Assembly: GCA_036939975.1 (NCBI GenBank)
Contig: JALLPB010000485.1
Location: 1-25,880, forward strand
DNA length: 25,880 bases
Source of the DNA: Cyclostephanos tholiformis
Taxonomy: Eukaryota; Bacillariophyta; Thalassiosirophyceae; Thalassiosirales; Thalassiosiraceae
Reading direction: 5' to 3'
Shown: positions 7,623 through 18,185 of the stretch, piece by piece
How positions within the stretch are numbered: the stretch's first letter is position 1
How the letters are laid out: each line of letters opens with the position of its first letter
Position numbers and translations under genes: made by a program
The notes under the pieces: model-generated
Told to the model about the DNA's origin: nothing
What the model saw: only the letters and a program-made list of their open reading frames with translations
The model's database searches: none

Positions 7623-10600
7623 ATGAATGGTCGACCTCCTCCAGCGCCCGTCGCGCCATTACCGCGCCCTCCCCCTCCCCCTCCCCCTCCTCCCCCGACG
7701 ACTATGACTACGACGACGACGACGACGACGACGACGCTCCTGTCGGACTCTCCAGTCGTCGTAACCGACAACAGCGACGGCGGCAATGGTGGTAATGGGC
7801 ATCCTACGGCGACGACGACGACGATTAGGACGACGCCCATCCCCCCCCCCTCGGTCCTGCGTGATTCGAGCATCGGCAGCAGACATCAGGGCAATACCAC
7901 CTCGAGGAACAGCGGGAACAACGTCGCATTCGTCGAGGGGGTCGACGTCATGGACTCGAGTCGCGATTCCAAATCGACGACGTCATCCGCCGTCGGGATG
8001 GGCGTGGTCGTGCAGCGACCACGTCCGTCGCCGATCACCCTGAACAGGGTCGTTAGTTCCCAATTCGAAAACGAGGCCGAAACTCACATAATCGCCGCGT
8101 TGGAGATGGAGGACGAGCGCAATAACGCCGGCGGCATCGGGGGGGGGGCGGGGGGGATGCGAGGCGGCCGCGGCGGTGGCGGTGGCGGACGCGGCCATTG
8201 GAACGACGGCGACATGGACAACACCGGCAGCATGGGTGGTAGCAGCAGGGGACTGCTCGGCGAGGGCATAGTGGGAATCGAGGACTATTCCGACGATGAC
8301 GAGTACGACCGCGGTGGCTGCGGTGACGACGAGCGCGGGGGGCGGCAGCGGCAACGACAACGGCAACAGCAACGACAACAACAGCAGACGACGACGACGA
8401 AGACAACCGCGAACAGGGACCGTACCCTGAGCAACGATAGCTTCCTTCGCAAGGTCGCGGCAATGCAGAACGAGCTTCCGCAATACCAGACGCGACCGGA
8501 AGACGATTGCGACGCGTCGACGGGATACTCGTCGTCGCCCGTGAATCCTCTGACCGTGGCGTCTTCGGTGACGTACACGCGCAAGCGGGGTGGGTTGGCA
8601 GTTGGGGGGGGGAGGAGTACGACGACGATGATGGCGTCGTCGTCGTCGTCGTCGGGCGATAACGATGATCGCGGCGGGGGCTATAATGGCGATGCGACGA
8701 ACGACGCCCGGCGATTGCTCGCGATGCACATACGACGAGAGACGGAGGGGATAACGCACGACGGGGGGGGGGACGGCGCGTTGTTCGTGGAGGCGGCGAA
8801 GCAGCGCGCCGATTCCCCCGGCGTCCTTCTATCCTTCTCGTCCTCACCCACCTCCGATGGAGGAGAGGGGGGGGTGTTAACAACGCACGGCAACGACGAC
8901 GACGACGACGACGGCGCGCACGGCGTCGTGGAGAAGAGGACGGCCGAGGACGGAACGACCGGCCATGGCCACGGCGTCGAAAGGAACATCATGACCGACG
9001 CAACCGAGACCACCGGCAACATGAACATGATGGCGGATCGATTGCGATCGTTGCAAACGCGACGCGCTAGTCTCACGCGGGGTGGCGGGGGGGGAAGCGT
9101 ATCCACCTCCATATCCGGCGGGGACGGAGGAGGTGGGGTCGACGACCCCGAATCCTCGGGGGATAGGTTGATCGCGGCCCTGAACAGCGTCGACTCGTCC
9201 AAGAATGGGTCATTCTGGGCAAAGATATATTCGGAATACAACGATTTGATCGTTCCGAAATTGCCGCAATTTCAAAGGGAGTTATCCATCGTCCTTTTCT
9301 ACGTCGTTGTGCCGTTCCTGGCGGTGGCCTCGTTGTTATTTTACATGCTCGACAATCCCATGGCGGGAGATACCGGCACGTCGATCAGCTGGTGGATACT
9401 ATTCGTGGGCGTTCGGCAGCCGATTATATTCGAATTCACGAGGGTTGGCGAGGTGTTCTGGGTGGAGATATTAGCCTTGAGGAGTAAGCTGTTCAACAGA
9501 GCAGTTGGACCTTACGTTTCGTTGGCGTTCATACAGAGCAGCGGATGGTGAGAGTTAAGAAGCTGAGGTAGACGTGCACTTTAACGAAAGCGGACTCCAC
9601 ATACGAGCGAATGAACACCGCATTATTTGCCCTTTTTCTTTACTACCCCCCTCTCCTTTTTATTAGGCCGTACATCGTTTGTTTCTGGGCAGTGTTGAAT
9701 TTTGCATTTCTATATGGCAACCTGCAATTTCACAAGCATTGGTGAGTTCCGATGCCAGCACTTCGATGTACTGGAATGATGATGGACACTGATTGACGCT
9801 CGCTGTCGCATGCTTATTCACAGGTTGTTCTGGCAGGAACAACTAGATCTCTTCAACTCGAATAATCCCGCCGGTGTCGTCACCGAAGCTGAGACTTACT
9901 TTAAGTTCTTGCTTTCGTGCATATTCGTTGGAGCGGTGGTATCGTTTAAGAGGCTATTTCTCGCCATCTATCTGGGACGACGAGAGGTCACTCATTTTAG
10001 TGGGGAGCTTGAGTTGTTGATGGCGAAAATGATCCTCATCGGCGAGGTTGCGAATCTTGCTCGAAACATTGAGAACAAACGAGTCCTTTTCGCATCGAAT
10101 CCACAGTTCGACCCTATCGGTGAAAGCGAAAAGTTGGTTCAGTTTCAACAATTCATGAGTCATGACGAAATGGAAGCCAAGGCTGCGCCAGCCAAAACCG
10201 AAAGTAAAGATACCGAGGTGCCGACGATGTCACTTTCAAATTTAGTAGACGATGATCAGGGAGAGTCTACAACACACACCAGTCCGCCTAGACCCATATC
10301 GGGACGAATTCCTCGCTCTGTGTCGGATGCGGCTGGAGATAGAACAGGATTCGATAGGGGCGATACTTCTTCGAATGTGGAATTGTGTGAGTGTTTATTC
10401 ATAATATTTATACATCGTAATGCATGTGAACTCTTTTTTCGTCGACCTATGCTCAGAGCTTCGAGTATTTCCGATAAATCATACACAGTGAAACTACTTT
10501 CTGAATGGGAAGAACCAGAACTCACCGCCCAGATGAAAAATAAGGCTACTGTTCGCGACCTTGTGATTTTCAAAAAAACTGTGAACTGTATGGATGATAA

Positions 10601-12407
10601 GTATCCGTTTGGCCATGCCTTTGGTCATGTAAGTACTCTCTTTCTTGCAACTTATGGTGTCTATTTTGATTTCTGATAAACTTTCCGTTATTAATCCATC
10701 GATAGGCTAAAACTCGGGAGGCGTGCGTACAATCGGCCCAGGAAGTGTACGTATTTTGCTTCTGTTATCTGAAGCTTTGCCTCTTTTTCGCATGCTGATG
10801 TTATTCTTTCACCGCGCCAATGAAATGAACCGATCAGGTATGATCGACTAATGATAAGTGTAGCTGCTCCACCATCCAATAGATTCAGCAGATTTGACGA
10901 TGACTCTGAGCCTGTGCTACCGTTCTCAATCGTGTCAGTGCTTGCGACGAATGCAAATGGCGATTTGGTGGATGCCAAGATTAAATCTCTCATACGTTTG
11001 TTCCGGCCGGACCGAAATGGCGATTTAAGTCGCTTGGACTTCGTGAGATCGATCGATACTGTGTATAAGCAGTTAAGGCTACTTCGAGCAAGCATTGGAA
11101 ATTCAGGTGAGTTTGCATTTAACCCCCTTTCAGCTTTTCTGAAAAAGACATCTTGACGTGATATCTCACTTTTATTAAGCCCAAATCGATCTCGCATTTG
11201 AGAAAATCGTCAATTGTTTTTTCTATTTCTTCCTGTCTGTGTGTGCCGTTTCCATCTTGGGCATAGACCTTTGGACGGTGAGTATGACCTGTCGTTGAGT
11301 ATAGTCTCGGTATGATTATTCAATATTCCTCATACAATGCTATTCGCATGCCGCTTAGAATTTCATTATTCCTTTGAACGCATTCTTTCTTGGGCTGTCA
11401 TTCCTCTTTGGAGCGGCTGCATCAAACTATTTCGAGGTATATATTATTTGTTTTAATTTATCACCATTCGTACTTTCCTTGATCTTTGCTGAGCTTATCG
11501 AACATTGCTAATTTGATTTTGCCGCAATTCTCATCTTTTAGGGACTCCTCCTAATATTTGTAAGACGGCCGTACGATATCGGAGATCGTATCGCGACATC
11601 GGATCCCTCGAACGAAACGGATCCAAACGGCTCTTCGACCTGGTATGTGGATAAAGTCACTCTGTTTTCAACGACAGTCCGTCTTGCAGCCACGAACGAG
11701 GTAGCCACCTATTCCAACGGCAGTCTCGCCGTTTTACGCATTATCAATGCCAATCGATCGCCAAAGGCTTGTATCAGTATTGCCATTAAATTTGGTCTGG
11801 AAACTCTCTTCGGGAAGATTGTGGTCTTTCGCGAAGCTGTGGAAAAGTTTATTAAGGCGCGCCCAAGGTAAGCTTGTTCTTTATTCGTATCGTTTGGATT
11901 CCATCATGGCCTGAAACTTGTTTACTCTACAATATCTTTTGTTTGACAGAGAGTGGATTTCTTTGGTTGCTTTTAGAGCTGCTCGGGTGGAGGCTGATTT
12001 TGGTTACGTGGAGTACAAGATTGTTGCACAACACCGTGAACGTTGGGTAAGTGAAATGACTTCGCCAATTTTTTGACACTCGTCTTTCTCGTTCAGTGCG
12101 ACTAACTATTTACAAACAACGAATGGTGCCTATCGTACTTCATGACCAGCAAAATATTGGTCTTATTTTGCAGAGCAAAGCTGATCTATCCAGTTTCTGC
12201 CTCGAGGTAACAAAGAAACTAGACATGAAGTACGAGTCACCACCGATGCCAGTGAATCTTTCCGAAAACATCGGCCTTCGCCGTATTCTCGGAGAGCAGA
12301 GCGGTGGTGGGATTGATGACGATGTCCAGGCGAGGGAGGAGCAGCGGATTTTGTCAGTCGACGACCTGCAGGATGTTGCCGACATGTTTCAGATTAGATC
12401 AGAGTAG
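7623..12407 (+). CDS. MscS-like mechanosensitive channel, eleven exons
   Basis: Exons: 7623-9547, 9667-9741, 9824-10386, 10459-10628, 10706-10746, 10838-11106, 11180-11277, 11359-11436, 11542-11867, 11950-12046, 12150-12407. Every junction is in frame, giving about 1299 aa. Residues 1-540 are disordered, with Pro, Thr, Gly, Gln, Ser and Asp runs. Membrane segments fall near 556-576, 588-605, 644-659, 693-716 and 1025-1044. The pore helix region (1048-1082) has LSFLFGAAASNYFEG, followed by the MscS beta-domain entry FVRRPYDIGDRI. An EF-hand-like loop lies at 981-992 just before the last two helices, as in the fission-yeast Msy1/Msy2 type. Its position 1 is Arg instead of Asp, so calcium binding is doubtful. 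MscS channels release ions on membrane tension; Msy-type relatives sit in the ER or other endomembranes. The exon 3/4 junction has two in-frame alternatives; I chose the canonical GTGAGT donor. Confidence 0.85.
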
Positions 12408-12766
12408 AATAGAGATTCAGTGATATTCTGCGTGCTGATGACGCAGATGCTCTAAAGGAACGAAATTGCATCAAGGATAAACTTGCGCCACCATCGCACA
12501 AATAGAAAAGGTAGGCGAGTGTGTTTGATTAGGAGGAGGAGTATTAATTTAGTCCGTTTTCCTCGCCTGAAATGGGACTACACAATGTTTGTCAATAATA
12601 ATATAAGGTGATTGATATCAGTTATCGCATATTGATGCAGCTGCATGTAACACTATGGTCATTGCAAATGATATAAAAAAGAAGTCGAACGAGGATGACA
12701 TAGATGACGACCTAAACATGTCGTTTTAATCGTCGTTGCTTGTTTCTTTTATCATTCTATACAACT
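12408..12766. other. convergent intergenic region
   Basis: 359 bp between the 3' ends of the MscS-like gene and the proteasome gene. A 24-codon charged ORF at 12655-12729 (+) is present but is most simply chance in 3' UTR sequence. Confidence 0.5.
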
Positions 12767-13636
12767 TTAATCCGCCTTGAGCTGGAAAGTCTCGGTCCTG
12801 ATCCCGTCCTTCGTGATTATCATGATCTCGACCGCATCTCCCGTGTATATATCCCTCTCCCCCGCGGTGATGAACGCGTCCTTCACGATCTCCACGACCT
12901 CCTCGGCCGGTAGTTCCCTCCTAGCGTCCAATCGATTCTTGTGCGAGATGACGTTGTCCATGAGAGGAACGAGGAAGGCCTGTCCAGACCCGCTCGCGGA
13001 GAAGTTCGTCCGTTCGAAGCTCCCGATAGCGTCGTAGCTGTACACCGCCCCCTTCCCCTCGGAGTCGATCCCCGCCAGGACGTTGAAGGCGTAGTAGGGG
13101 AAGAATCGCTTCATGTAAAGGGTGTTACCGAGCATCTGCGCCACGGACGGCGTGGCCATCGGCTTCCTGTGATCGTGGTGGTAGATCTTCATCTTGATGT
13201 CGAGGACGCTCCTTAGCTGATCGACGTCGGTCTTGCACCCCGCGCTCCCGAGGACGCACTTGTCCGTCAGGGGATGGAGCTTCGAAACATTCCGACTCAA
13301 GATGGAATACCCCGACGATAGGCGCGTGTCAGCGGCGACGACGGCGTAATCTGGACCGGAGATGGCGAGGGTCGTGCCTCCGTTGAACTCGTAGGGGGAG
13401 AAGCGACGCTCGTACGGGGCCTGGGTAATACCGTGGTCGATGCCGGTGCCGTCGATGAAGCCGCCGGCTTGCTGCTGCTGCTGATTGTGCTGCTGCTGCC
13501 TCGCGCCCATGGAGAGATTCTGTCCGTCGAACGCGACGGATATTATGGCGCCACCCTCGGAAGTTTGGATGGGGAGGCAGGTTTGGCCGTTGCGGCCGTG
13601 GACCATGGCCGTGGCGGAGAGGAGGGACGTCGTCAT
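12767..13636 (-). CDS. PSMB1: 20S proteasome subunit beta type-1 (beta6)
   Basis: Single-exon protein of 289 aa. From residue 78 it matches the beta6 subunit of the 20S core: [73 protein letters not shown], and near the end [20 protein letters not shown]. The residue at the Thr1 position is Gly87, so the subunit is structural and not proteolytic, as is usual for beta6. It occupies the beta rings of the core particle in cytosol and nucleus. The N-terminal part is about 75 residues, longer than in animals and yeast, with a Gln-rich run (46-56); later Met codons at residues 11 and 43 are alternative starts. Downstream genes are unrelated. Confidence 0.93.
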   Translation of the reverse strand: MTTSLLSATAMVHGRNGQTCLPIQTSEGGAIISVAFDGQNLSMGARQQQHNQQQQQAGGFIDGTGIDHGITQAPYERRFSPYEFNGGTTLAISGPDYAVVAADTRLSSGYSILSRNVSKLHPLTDKCVLGSAGCKTDVDQLRSVLDIKMKIYHHDHRKPMATPSVAQMLGNTLYMKRFFPYYAFNVLAGIDSEGKGAVYSYDAIGSFERTNFSASGSGQAFLVPLMDNVISHKNRLDARRELPAEEVVEIVKDAFITAGERDIYTGDAVEIMIITKDGIRTETFQLKAD

Positions 13637-14363
13637 GGCTTGCTTGCTTCGGTTTTGTGTTTTGGTGGGGAGAATCGGTTGTTTTGTTGGTCGGATGTTA
13701 TATTTTTTTTGGAGGGAGATGGAACAGTGACGAACAGATTTCTTCGTACTGCGTTTTTATTGTCGCAACAAGATGAGTTCATTCGCGGTTCGATACGGGG
13801 TAAGTAATTACGACGAAACGAAATATAAATAATATTATGAAATAGTAGTATTCCTCTTTAATCTCTACTACCTAGCATCAAATGTTCATATTTGTGGAGC
13901 GCCTTTTTGATATGCTTTTTGTATTAATTTTTGTTCATTCCAAGTTACGAGAGATGTTGAAGCTAAAACTCTAGGTATTCAAGCGAAATTGTCATTAAGG
14001 AAATCAAGAAATGAATACAAATAGTATACCATACACATGCATCAAAGGACTTGATGGTGAACGTGCGGCTGCAGCAACTCATCAGCTTCACAAGGGCTGG
14101 CCGAAGCTTCGTGTTAAGCTCAGCTAGACTTGCGGTGGCCACTTACATTCCACTACTGATGAGAGCGGGCTGCAAATCTCTCCATTTAATATAGTATTTA
14201 TGTATTCATCCCACGAGGCAATAGTATATTTGAACACTTATTGGCGCGTCGACAACAGGCCCGAATTCGACAAATAATGACGTAGAAACTACACATTTTG
14301 TAGCCATGGTTAAAGGCAGGGGCAGCTGCCAAATATTTGAAAAAATTCACATCGATAGCACGA
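13637..14363. other. intergenic, no gene seen
   Basis: 727 bp containing the promoter and leader of the proteasome gene (left part) and the 3' UTR of the translocator gene (right part). Frames through it lack protein-like composition, and no RNA gene was recognised. Confidence 0.5.
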
Positions 14364-16026
14364 TCAAGCCACCTTGGGTTTGGGCTTGCACTTGCTTTTT
14401 GCAACAGAATAACCCATCGCCCCAAGAACTGCAATTGCAGAGCCTATTGCTCCCAGTTTGCTGACTGGATTATGAAAGACAAGGACCGAAGCAATGATAA
14501 TGACAACTCGCTTGACCGTCTGTTGTTTACAAAAATTGTGAGTTTGCATAAGATTCGAAATTCATCGGCCTATTTGAATGAGAAACTTGAATAACTTACA
14601 TTGGCAACAGCGTGAGTGACAGGTGCCACCTCGCTCAATGCCAAAAAGGCAACCTCGTTATATAGGTAGTACAAAAATCCAGACATCCCCAGAAGGCGAA
14701 AGAGTTGGGCTTTCGTGTAACCAGCAGCAAGCGATGCCGTGTAGGCTGCGGAAATTTTGGCTGGGCCTTCGATCATCAGCGATGCTGGAAGGATGAATAG
14801 AAATCCCAAAATAGTAAGGACCGCGAACATATTAGCCGGTGTCAGATTTTCGCCCATGGGCTTGCCATCCAATATCTTTTTCGAGAGAATTGCCTTGGCA
14901 GCTGACGTAACGGCACTGATGGTACCGGCTGTGAAAGCAACCCAAGTGAAGGAGAGTTCCTTGAGTGATGCCAAACCAACCCCGCCCATAATCGGTACCA
15001 AGCTAAGGTATACAGGCAGGGGAAGGAATTCGCCGAATCCGATGGCTAGTATAAGAGCCGACCAAACGGGCTCTGTTGCCTTGAGAATGTGAGTGAAAGA
15101 AATGGCACCAGCACCGAAGGAGACCACCCCCGAGACGTGCTGGAGAAAGGGAAACATAATGATCGATCGAGTCAGAGTGGGTCGACTCTTGTACAACTTC
15201 AACACCAGCACATCATTATCAGTTAAAATAATATAGCCAAAAAACTCACCGTGGCGGCGAGGAAAAAAGCCTGCGAACTCAGTGTCTTAATGTTGTCGAA
15301 TGAGAGATTCGGGGCTTTCCTCAAACCCGACAGCCACAAAAATGCAACGTATGGAAATCCGAAGAAGAGTTCGACGGTGGCGGCGGTCCATGGCAGTGGG
15401 AGTGCATTTAGTACACGTTTGTTGCCGATATTATACCCGATGTTCAAGACATACCAGAGGGCAAATAATACAGCGAGCCTTATTGTGCGCTTTAGGCTTC
15501 CGTCAATTTCTTCGGGTGCGACGGTGCAGAATTCGCTGGACTCTGGATCAAATGGATCACATGCTAAAGGGAAAATGAACGAACGAAAATGATGGATAAA
15601 TGAGACCATAAAGGTACGGACGGAGCCGCCGCCGACGGGGTGGCGGTGGCATTCATCGGCGACCCTAGCGACCGGTACAGCGCGATTCGTTCGATGATAC
15701 GCGTCTACTTCCATCGTATGCCGTCCCCCCACCTCGACGACGACGACGACATCCATCGGTATTCCCTCGGCATCGTTTCGAGCATAAAATGACGAACCCT
15801 AGACAATATTAAATCACCACTCACTACCATCCAGTGGGTATGCCACTCCTGCCATGCATGCAGTCTTGCTAAGATTCGCATTATTCCGCGACGTCTTGAT
15901 GGGAGATTTGATGGTCGAAAAGGCGGACTTGATCGAGAGCGGATGCTGCACATGATGCGGCGCGAAGGCGTCAGTCACCGTCGATGGCGCCACGAGCACG
16001 AGGATAATGGCCAATGATATTCTCAT
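14364..16026 (-). CDS. plastid triose-phosphate/phosphate-type translocator
   Basis: Four exons on the minus strand: 16026-15825, 15563-15250, 15139-14600 and 14519-14364, all joins in frame, giving about 403 aa. The N-terminus MRISLAIILVLVAPSTVTDA is a signal peptide followed by FAP (Phe21 at +1), the diatom plastid presequence, then a basic transit region to about residue 60. The transporter core shows NIGYNIGNKRVLNALPLPW, GAGAISFTHILKATEPVWSA, SAAKAILSKKIL and, across the last junction, APVTHAVAN-TVKRVVIII, all typical of the TPT/PPT drug-metabolite-transporter family that exchanges phosphorylated C3 (or C5/C6) compounds for phosphate at plastid membranes. Substrate choice among triose phosphate, PEP and others cannot be settled by eye. 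The exon 1 donor could be GTGAGT (used here) or GTAGTG four bases earlier, giving slightly different joins. The gene diverges from the isomerase gene. Confidence 0.88.
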
Positions 16027-16412
16027 GGCTAACAGTGTTGTGAGAGTCGAGTCTCCCGTTTAATTGCAAATATTATTACTATTATTATTATTATTACTCC
16101 TCGATGGATATTGTGTCAACGGCTGCATCTTCACCATGCACATAACAGTATAGTATCTTTGCGCCATGCACCCCGCCGCGTGCCGATCCTACCCTCGGCG
16201 GCCGGCACGCGTGCGTGTTGGTTTTTTTTCTGTGGGATTTTGATGGCTTCTGTTCGCGCCATTACGAGTACCATATCTCACATGCGCCAGGTGTCAAACC
16301 GTGTATTATTTTTTTGAGGATACTACTTTACCGCAAATCCTCCTCCCGAAAAAAGCTCTCCCATGAACAACCGACGGTTAAAGGTTGAAGGGAGGAGAAA
16401 GACGAGGGACAA
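16027..16412. promoter_or_regulatory. divergent promoter, translocator / isomerase
   Basis: 386 bp between two start codons pointing away from each other. It contains an (ATT)n run at about 16070-16096 near the translocator side and a GC-rich middle. No known motif was identified, but the arrangement allows shared control of two triose-phosphate genes. Confidence 0.5.
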
Positions 16413-17411
16413 ATGTGGCAATTCATAATGTCGTGGCATCATGTTGACAGGGTGGCTCTTCTTCTACTGCTCATACTCCTTCGTCAAGTTAAAAGCCTCC
16501 CCCAAAACCATGACCAGAACAAACGGCTTTTCCTCGGTTGCAATTGGAAATGCTCCATTGAAACTACCGACGAAGTGGACGAGTTATGCGATGCCTTGAA
16601 TCGCATGTGGCGGTCCTTAACCAAGGATGAGAAGCGTAAAGTCGAGCTGTGCGTCAATCCTCCATTTGTCTACTTGGATCGGGTGCGCACGCGTCTTACC
16701 GGAGAGATTTCGCTGGGGAGTCAGAACGTATTCGACGCTCGGGGGGTGAGAATATATTATTATCATAAATCTCACGGGAGATTGCAATTGATGCATCAAA
16801 ACCCCCGTTTGTTCAATGTTCTTTCGTTTTCCTTCCTCGCATCCCAGCCCAACATTGGAAACACTGGCACGACAACGGCCAAGATGCTCCGATCTCTGGG
16901 GTGTTCTTCCGTATTACTAGGGCATTCGGATAGACGAAACAATTTGTATGAGACTGATGAGCTCATTTCTGATAAGTTGAAGAAGGCTCTCTCGGCTGGG
17001 CTTGGGGTTACGCTTACAATTGGAGAACTGCCATATCAGCGACGATGGGGCCTTGCCCTCGTGGCGCTACGAAAACAACTTAGCGTGGCGATGAAAGGAA
17101 TCGAGCCCGACGAGTGGAACAGAATTGTAATAGCGTACGAGCCCGTGTGGGCTGTTGGGGAAGGTGCCACGCCTTGTTCGCCCGAGGAGGCTCAGCGCAT
17201 AGGTAGCTACCTTCGAAGGCTTATTACGAAAAGAGTCAGTCCAGACGCTGCAGCCGCGTGTCGGCTAACTTATACGGGATCTGTCAACGAAAAAAACGCC
17301 GCGGAGTATGCTTCACTTGAGGACGTGGATGGCTTTGTAGTTGGACGAGCCGGACTCGATACTACTAGTCTACGGTCTATTATCCACACGCTTGCCAGCT
17401 CCTCTGAATAG
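16413..17411 (+). CDS. triosephosphate isomerase, signal-peptide form
   Basis: Exons 16413-16745 and 16848-17411 (donor GTGAGA, acceptor CAG, both phase 0), 298 aa. The 102-nt intron has no in-frame stop, but splicing it restores the TIM-barrel text QNVFDARG-PNIGNTGTTTAK. Core features: NWK (44-46, catalytic Lys), LLGHSDRR (catalytic His), IAYEPVWAVGEG (catalytic Glu and loop 6), DVDGFVVGRAG. TIM interconverts DHAP and glyceraldehyde 3-phosphate. Several usually invariant positions differ: HSDRR for HSERR, TIGE for CIGE, GEGATP for GTGKTA, YTGS for YGGS and VGRAG for VGGAS. The N-terminus (about 13-28) is a hydrophobic signal peptide without Phe at +1, so the product may enter the secretory route or periplastid space. 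Whether it is fully active is unclear. Confidence 0.85.
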   Translation: MWQFIMSWHHVDRVALLLLLILLRQVKSLPQNHDQNKRLFLGCNWKCSIETTDEVDELCDALNRMWRSLTKDEKRKVELCVNPPFVYLDRVRTRLTGEISLGSQNVFDARGVRIYYYHKSHGRLQLMHQNPRLFNVLSFSFLASQPNIGNTGTTTAKMLRSLGCSSVLLGHSDRRNNLYETDELISDKLKKALSAGLGVTLTIGELPYQRRWGLALVALRKQLSVAMKGIEPDEWNRIVIAYEPVWAVGEGATPCSPEEAQRIGSYLRRLITKRVSPDAAAACRLTYTGSVNEKNAAEYASLEDVDGFVVGRAGLDTTSLRSIIHTLASSSE

Positions 17412-17468
17412 ATATGAAACGCTTCGTCATTCGTCTGGGACCAGCGCTCTCTCTTGTGAAAAAATAAA

Positions 17469-17689
17469 ATGGTTCTTGGGACCTCGCCGATGCTACGAGT
17501 AGACGCCCTCAACTTTATCGGGGAGGCATCGCATTTCCCATTCATCCCAGAGATGCGCCTCGAGGCAAAAACGGCGGTATGTCATCGTTTATCCTTTAAA
17601 GAAATCATTACAACAGAATCGTTTTGGTGTTATAATAATGAATATTATTGCAGCAATTTTGGAATATGCGTCAGTCACTCACATTTTAG
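17469..17689 (+). CDS. candidate two-exon small protein, 47 aa
   Basis: The ATG at 17469 opens a clean 36-codon exon (MVLGTSPMLRVDALNFIGEA, continuing HFPFIPEMRLEAKTA) ending at a GTATGT donor at 17577. A TTATTATTGCAG acceptor at 17653 joins in phase 0 to QFWNMRQSLTF and a stop. The intron is 77 nt. Start, splice sites and composition fit a real small gene only 57 nt after the isomerase stop. I do not recognise the protein. It could also be the first part of a longer gene interrupted by the decayed isomerase copy that follows. Confidence 0.38.
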
Positions 17690-17825
17690 TGCTGGAACTA
17701 AGCTATGGGGATAGATAGAATAATGGACCAGTTGTTTCCTATTATTTTGGCTACAGGTGGTGTAGCCGAGTGTTTTGTTTCAATGCGCCTTCCCTTTCGG
17801 AGTGATAACAATACACAAGAAGCAG

Positions 17826-18185
17826 TTTTTAAATGTTCTTTCTTGTTATATTCTTACACAATAGCCATTGCTAACACTGGAACAACAACGGACGCAATGG
17901 TCCACTATTTGGGTGTTCTGCCATATTGTTTGGGCATTCAGATTGAGGCAACAATTTATATGAGACAGATAAGCAATTTCAGATGAGATAAAAATGTGAC
18001 TTAATTCAAGTGGATTTGATGTTACGCTCGATATTGGAAAACCGCCTTATCAGCGACAATGGGTTCTTGCCCTCCTCACGCTAAGAAGTCAACTTGGAGC
18101 GGCTACCAAGAGGAACAAGCCCGATGCCGTTTATCAATGGGAGAAGGAGGCATGGATAGGAGGGTCCATCGGCTACTCCAGCAGT
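17826..18185 (+). pseudogene. decayed tandem copy of the isomerase gene
   Basis: Nucleotide similarity to the isomerase is visible over about 300 bases, starting in the 3' end of its intron (AATGTTCTTTC is shared) and continuing through the start of exon 2: AACACTGG, then TTGGGTGTTCT, GGGCATTCAGAT, ATATGAGAC and TATCAGCGAC. The counterpart of the catalytic His segment is followed directly by a TGA at 17944-17946 where the parent has Arg. Frameshifts and the loss of the part carrying the catalytic Glu finish the damage. Because intron sequence was copied, this is a DNA-level duplication and not a retrocopy. Boundaries are approximate. Confidence 0.82.

Noticed and set aside
7983..8883. Long minus-strand frames (258 and 276 codons) opposite the MscS first exon
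   Set aside because: They are Arg/Pro/Ser-rich shadows of the repetitive (+) exon and have no domain or splice continuity.
12097..12149. Acceptor at 12096 for the last MscS exon
   Set aside because: It would give an immediate in-frame stop. The acceptor at 12149 is phase 0 and continues naturally as RERW-QNIGLILQSKAD.
15564..15756. Frame beginning MDVVVVVEVGG in front of translocator exon 2
   Set aside because: It is intron sequence. The AFAP presequence exon at 15825-16026 joins in phase and explains the N-terminus.
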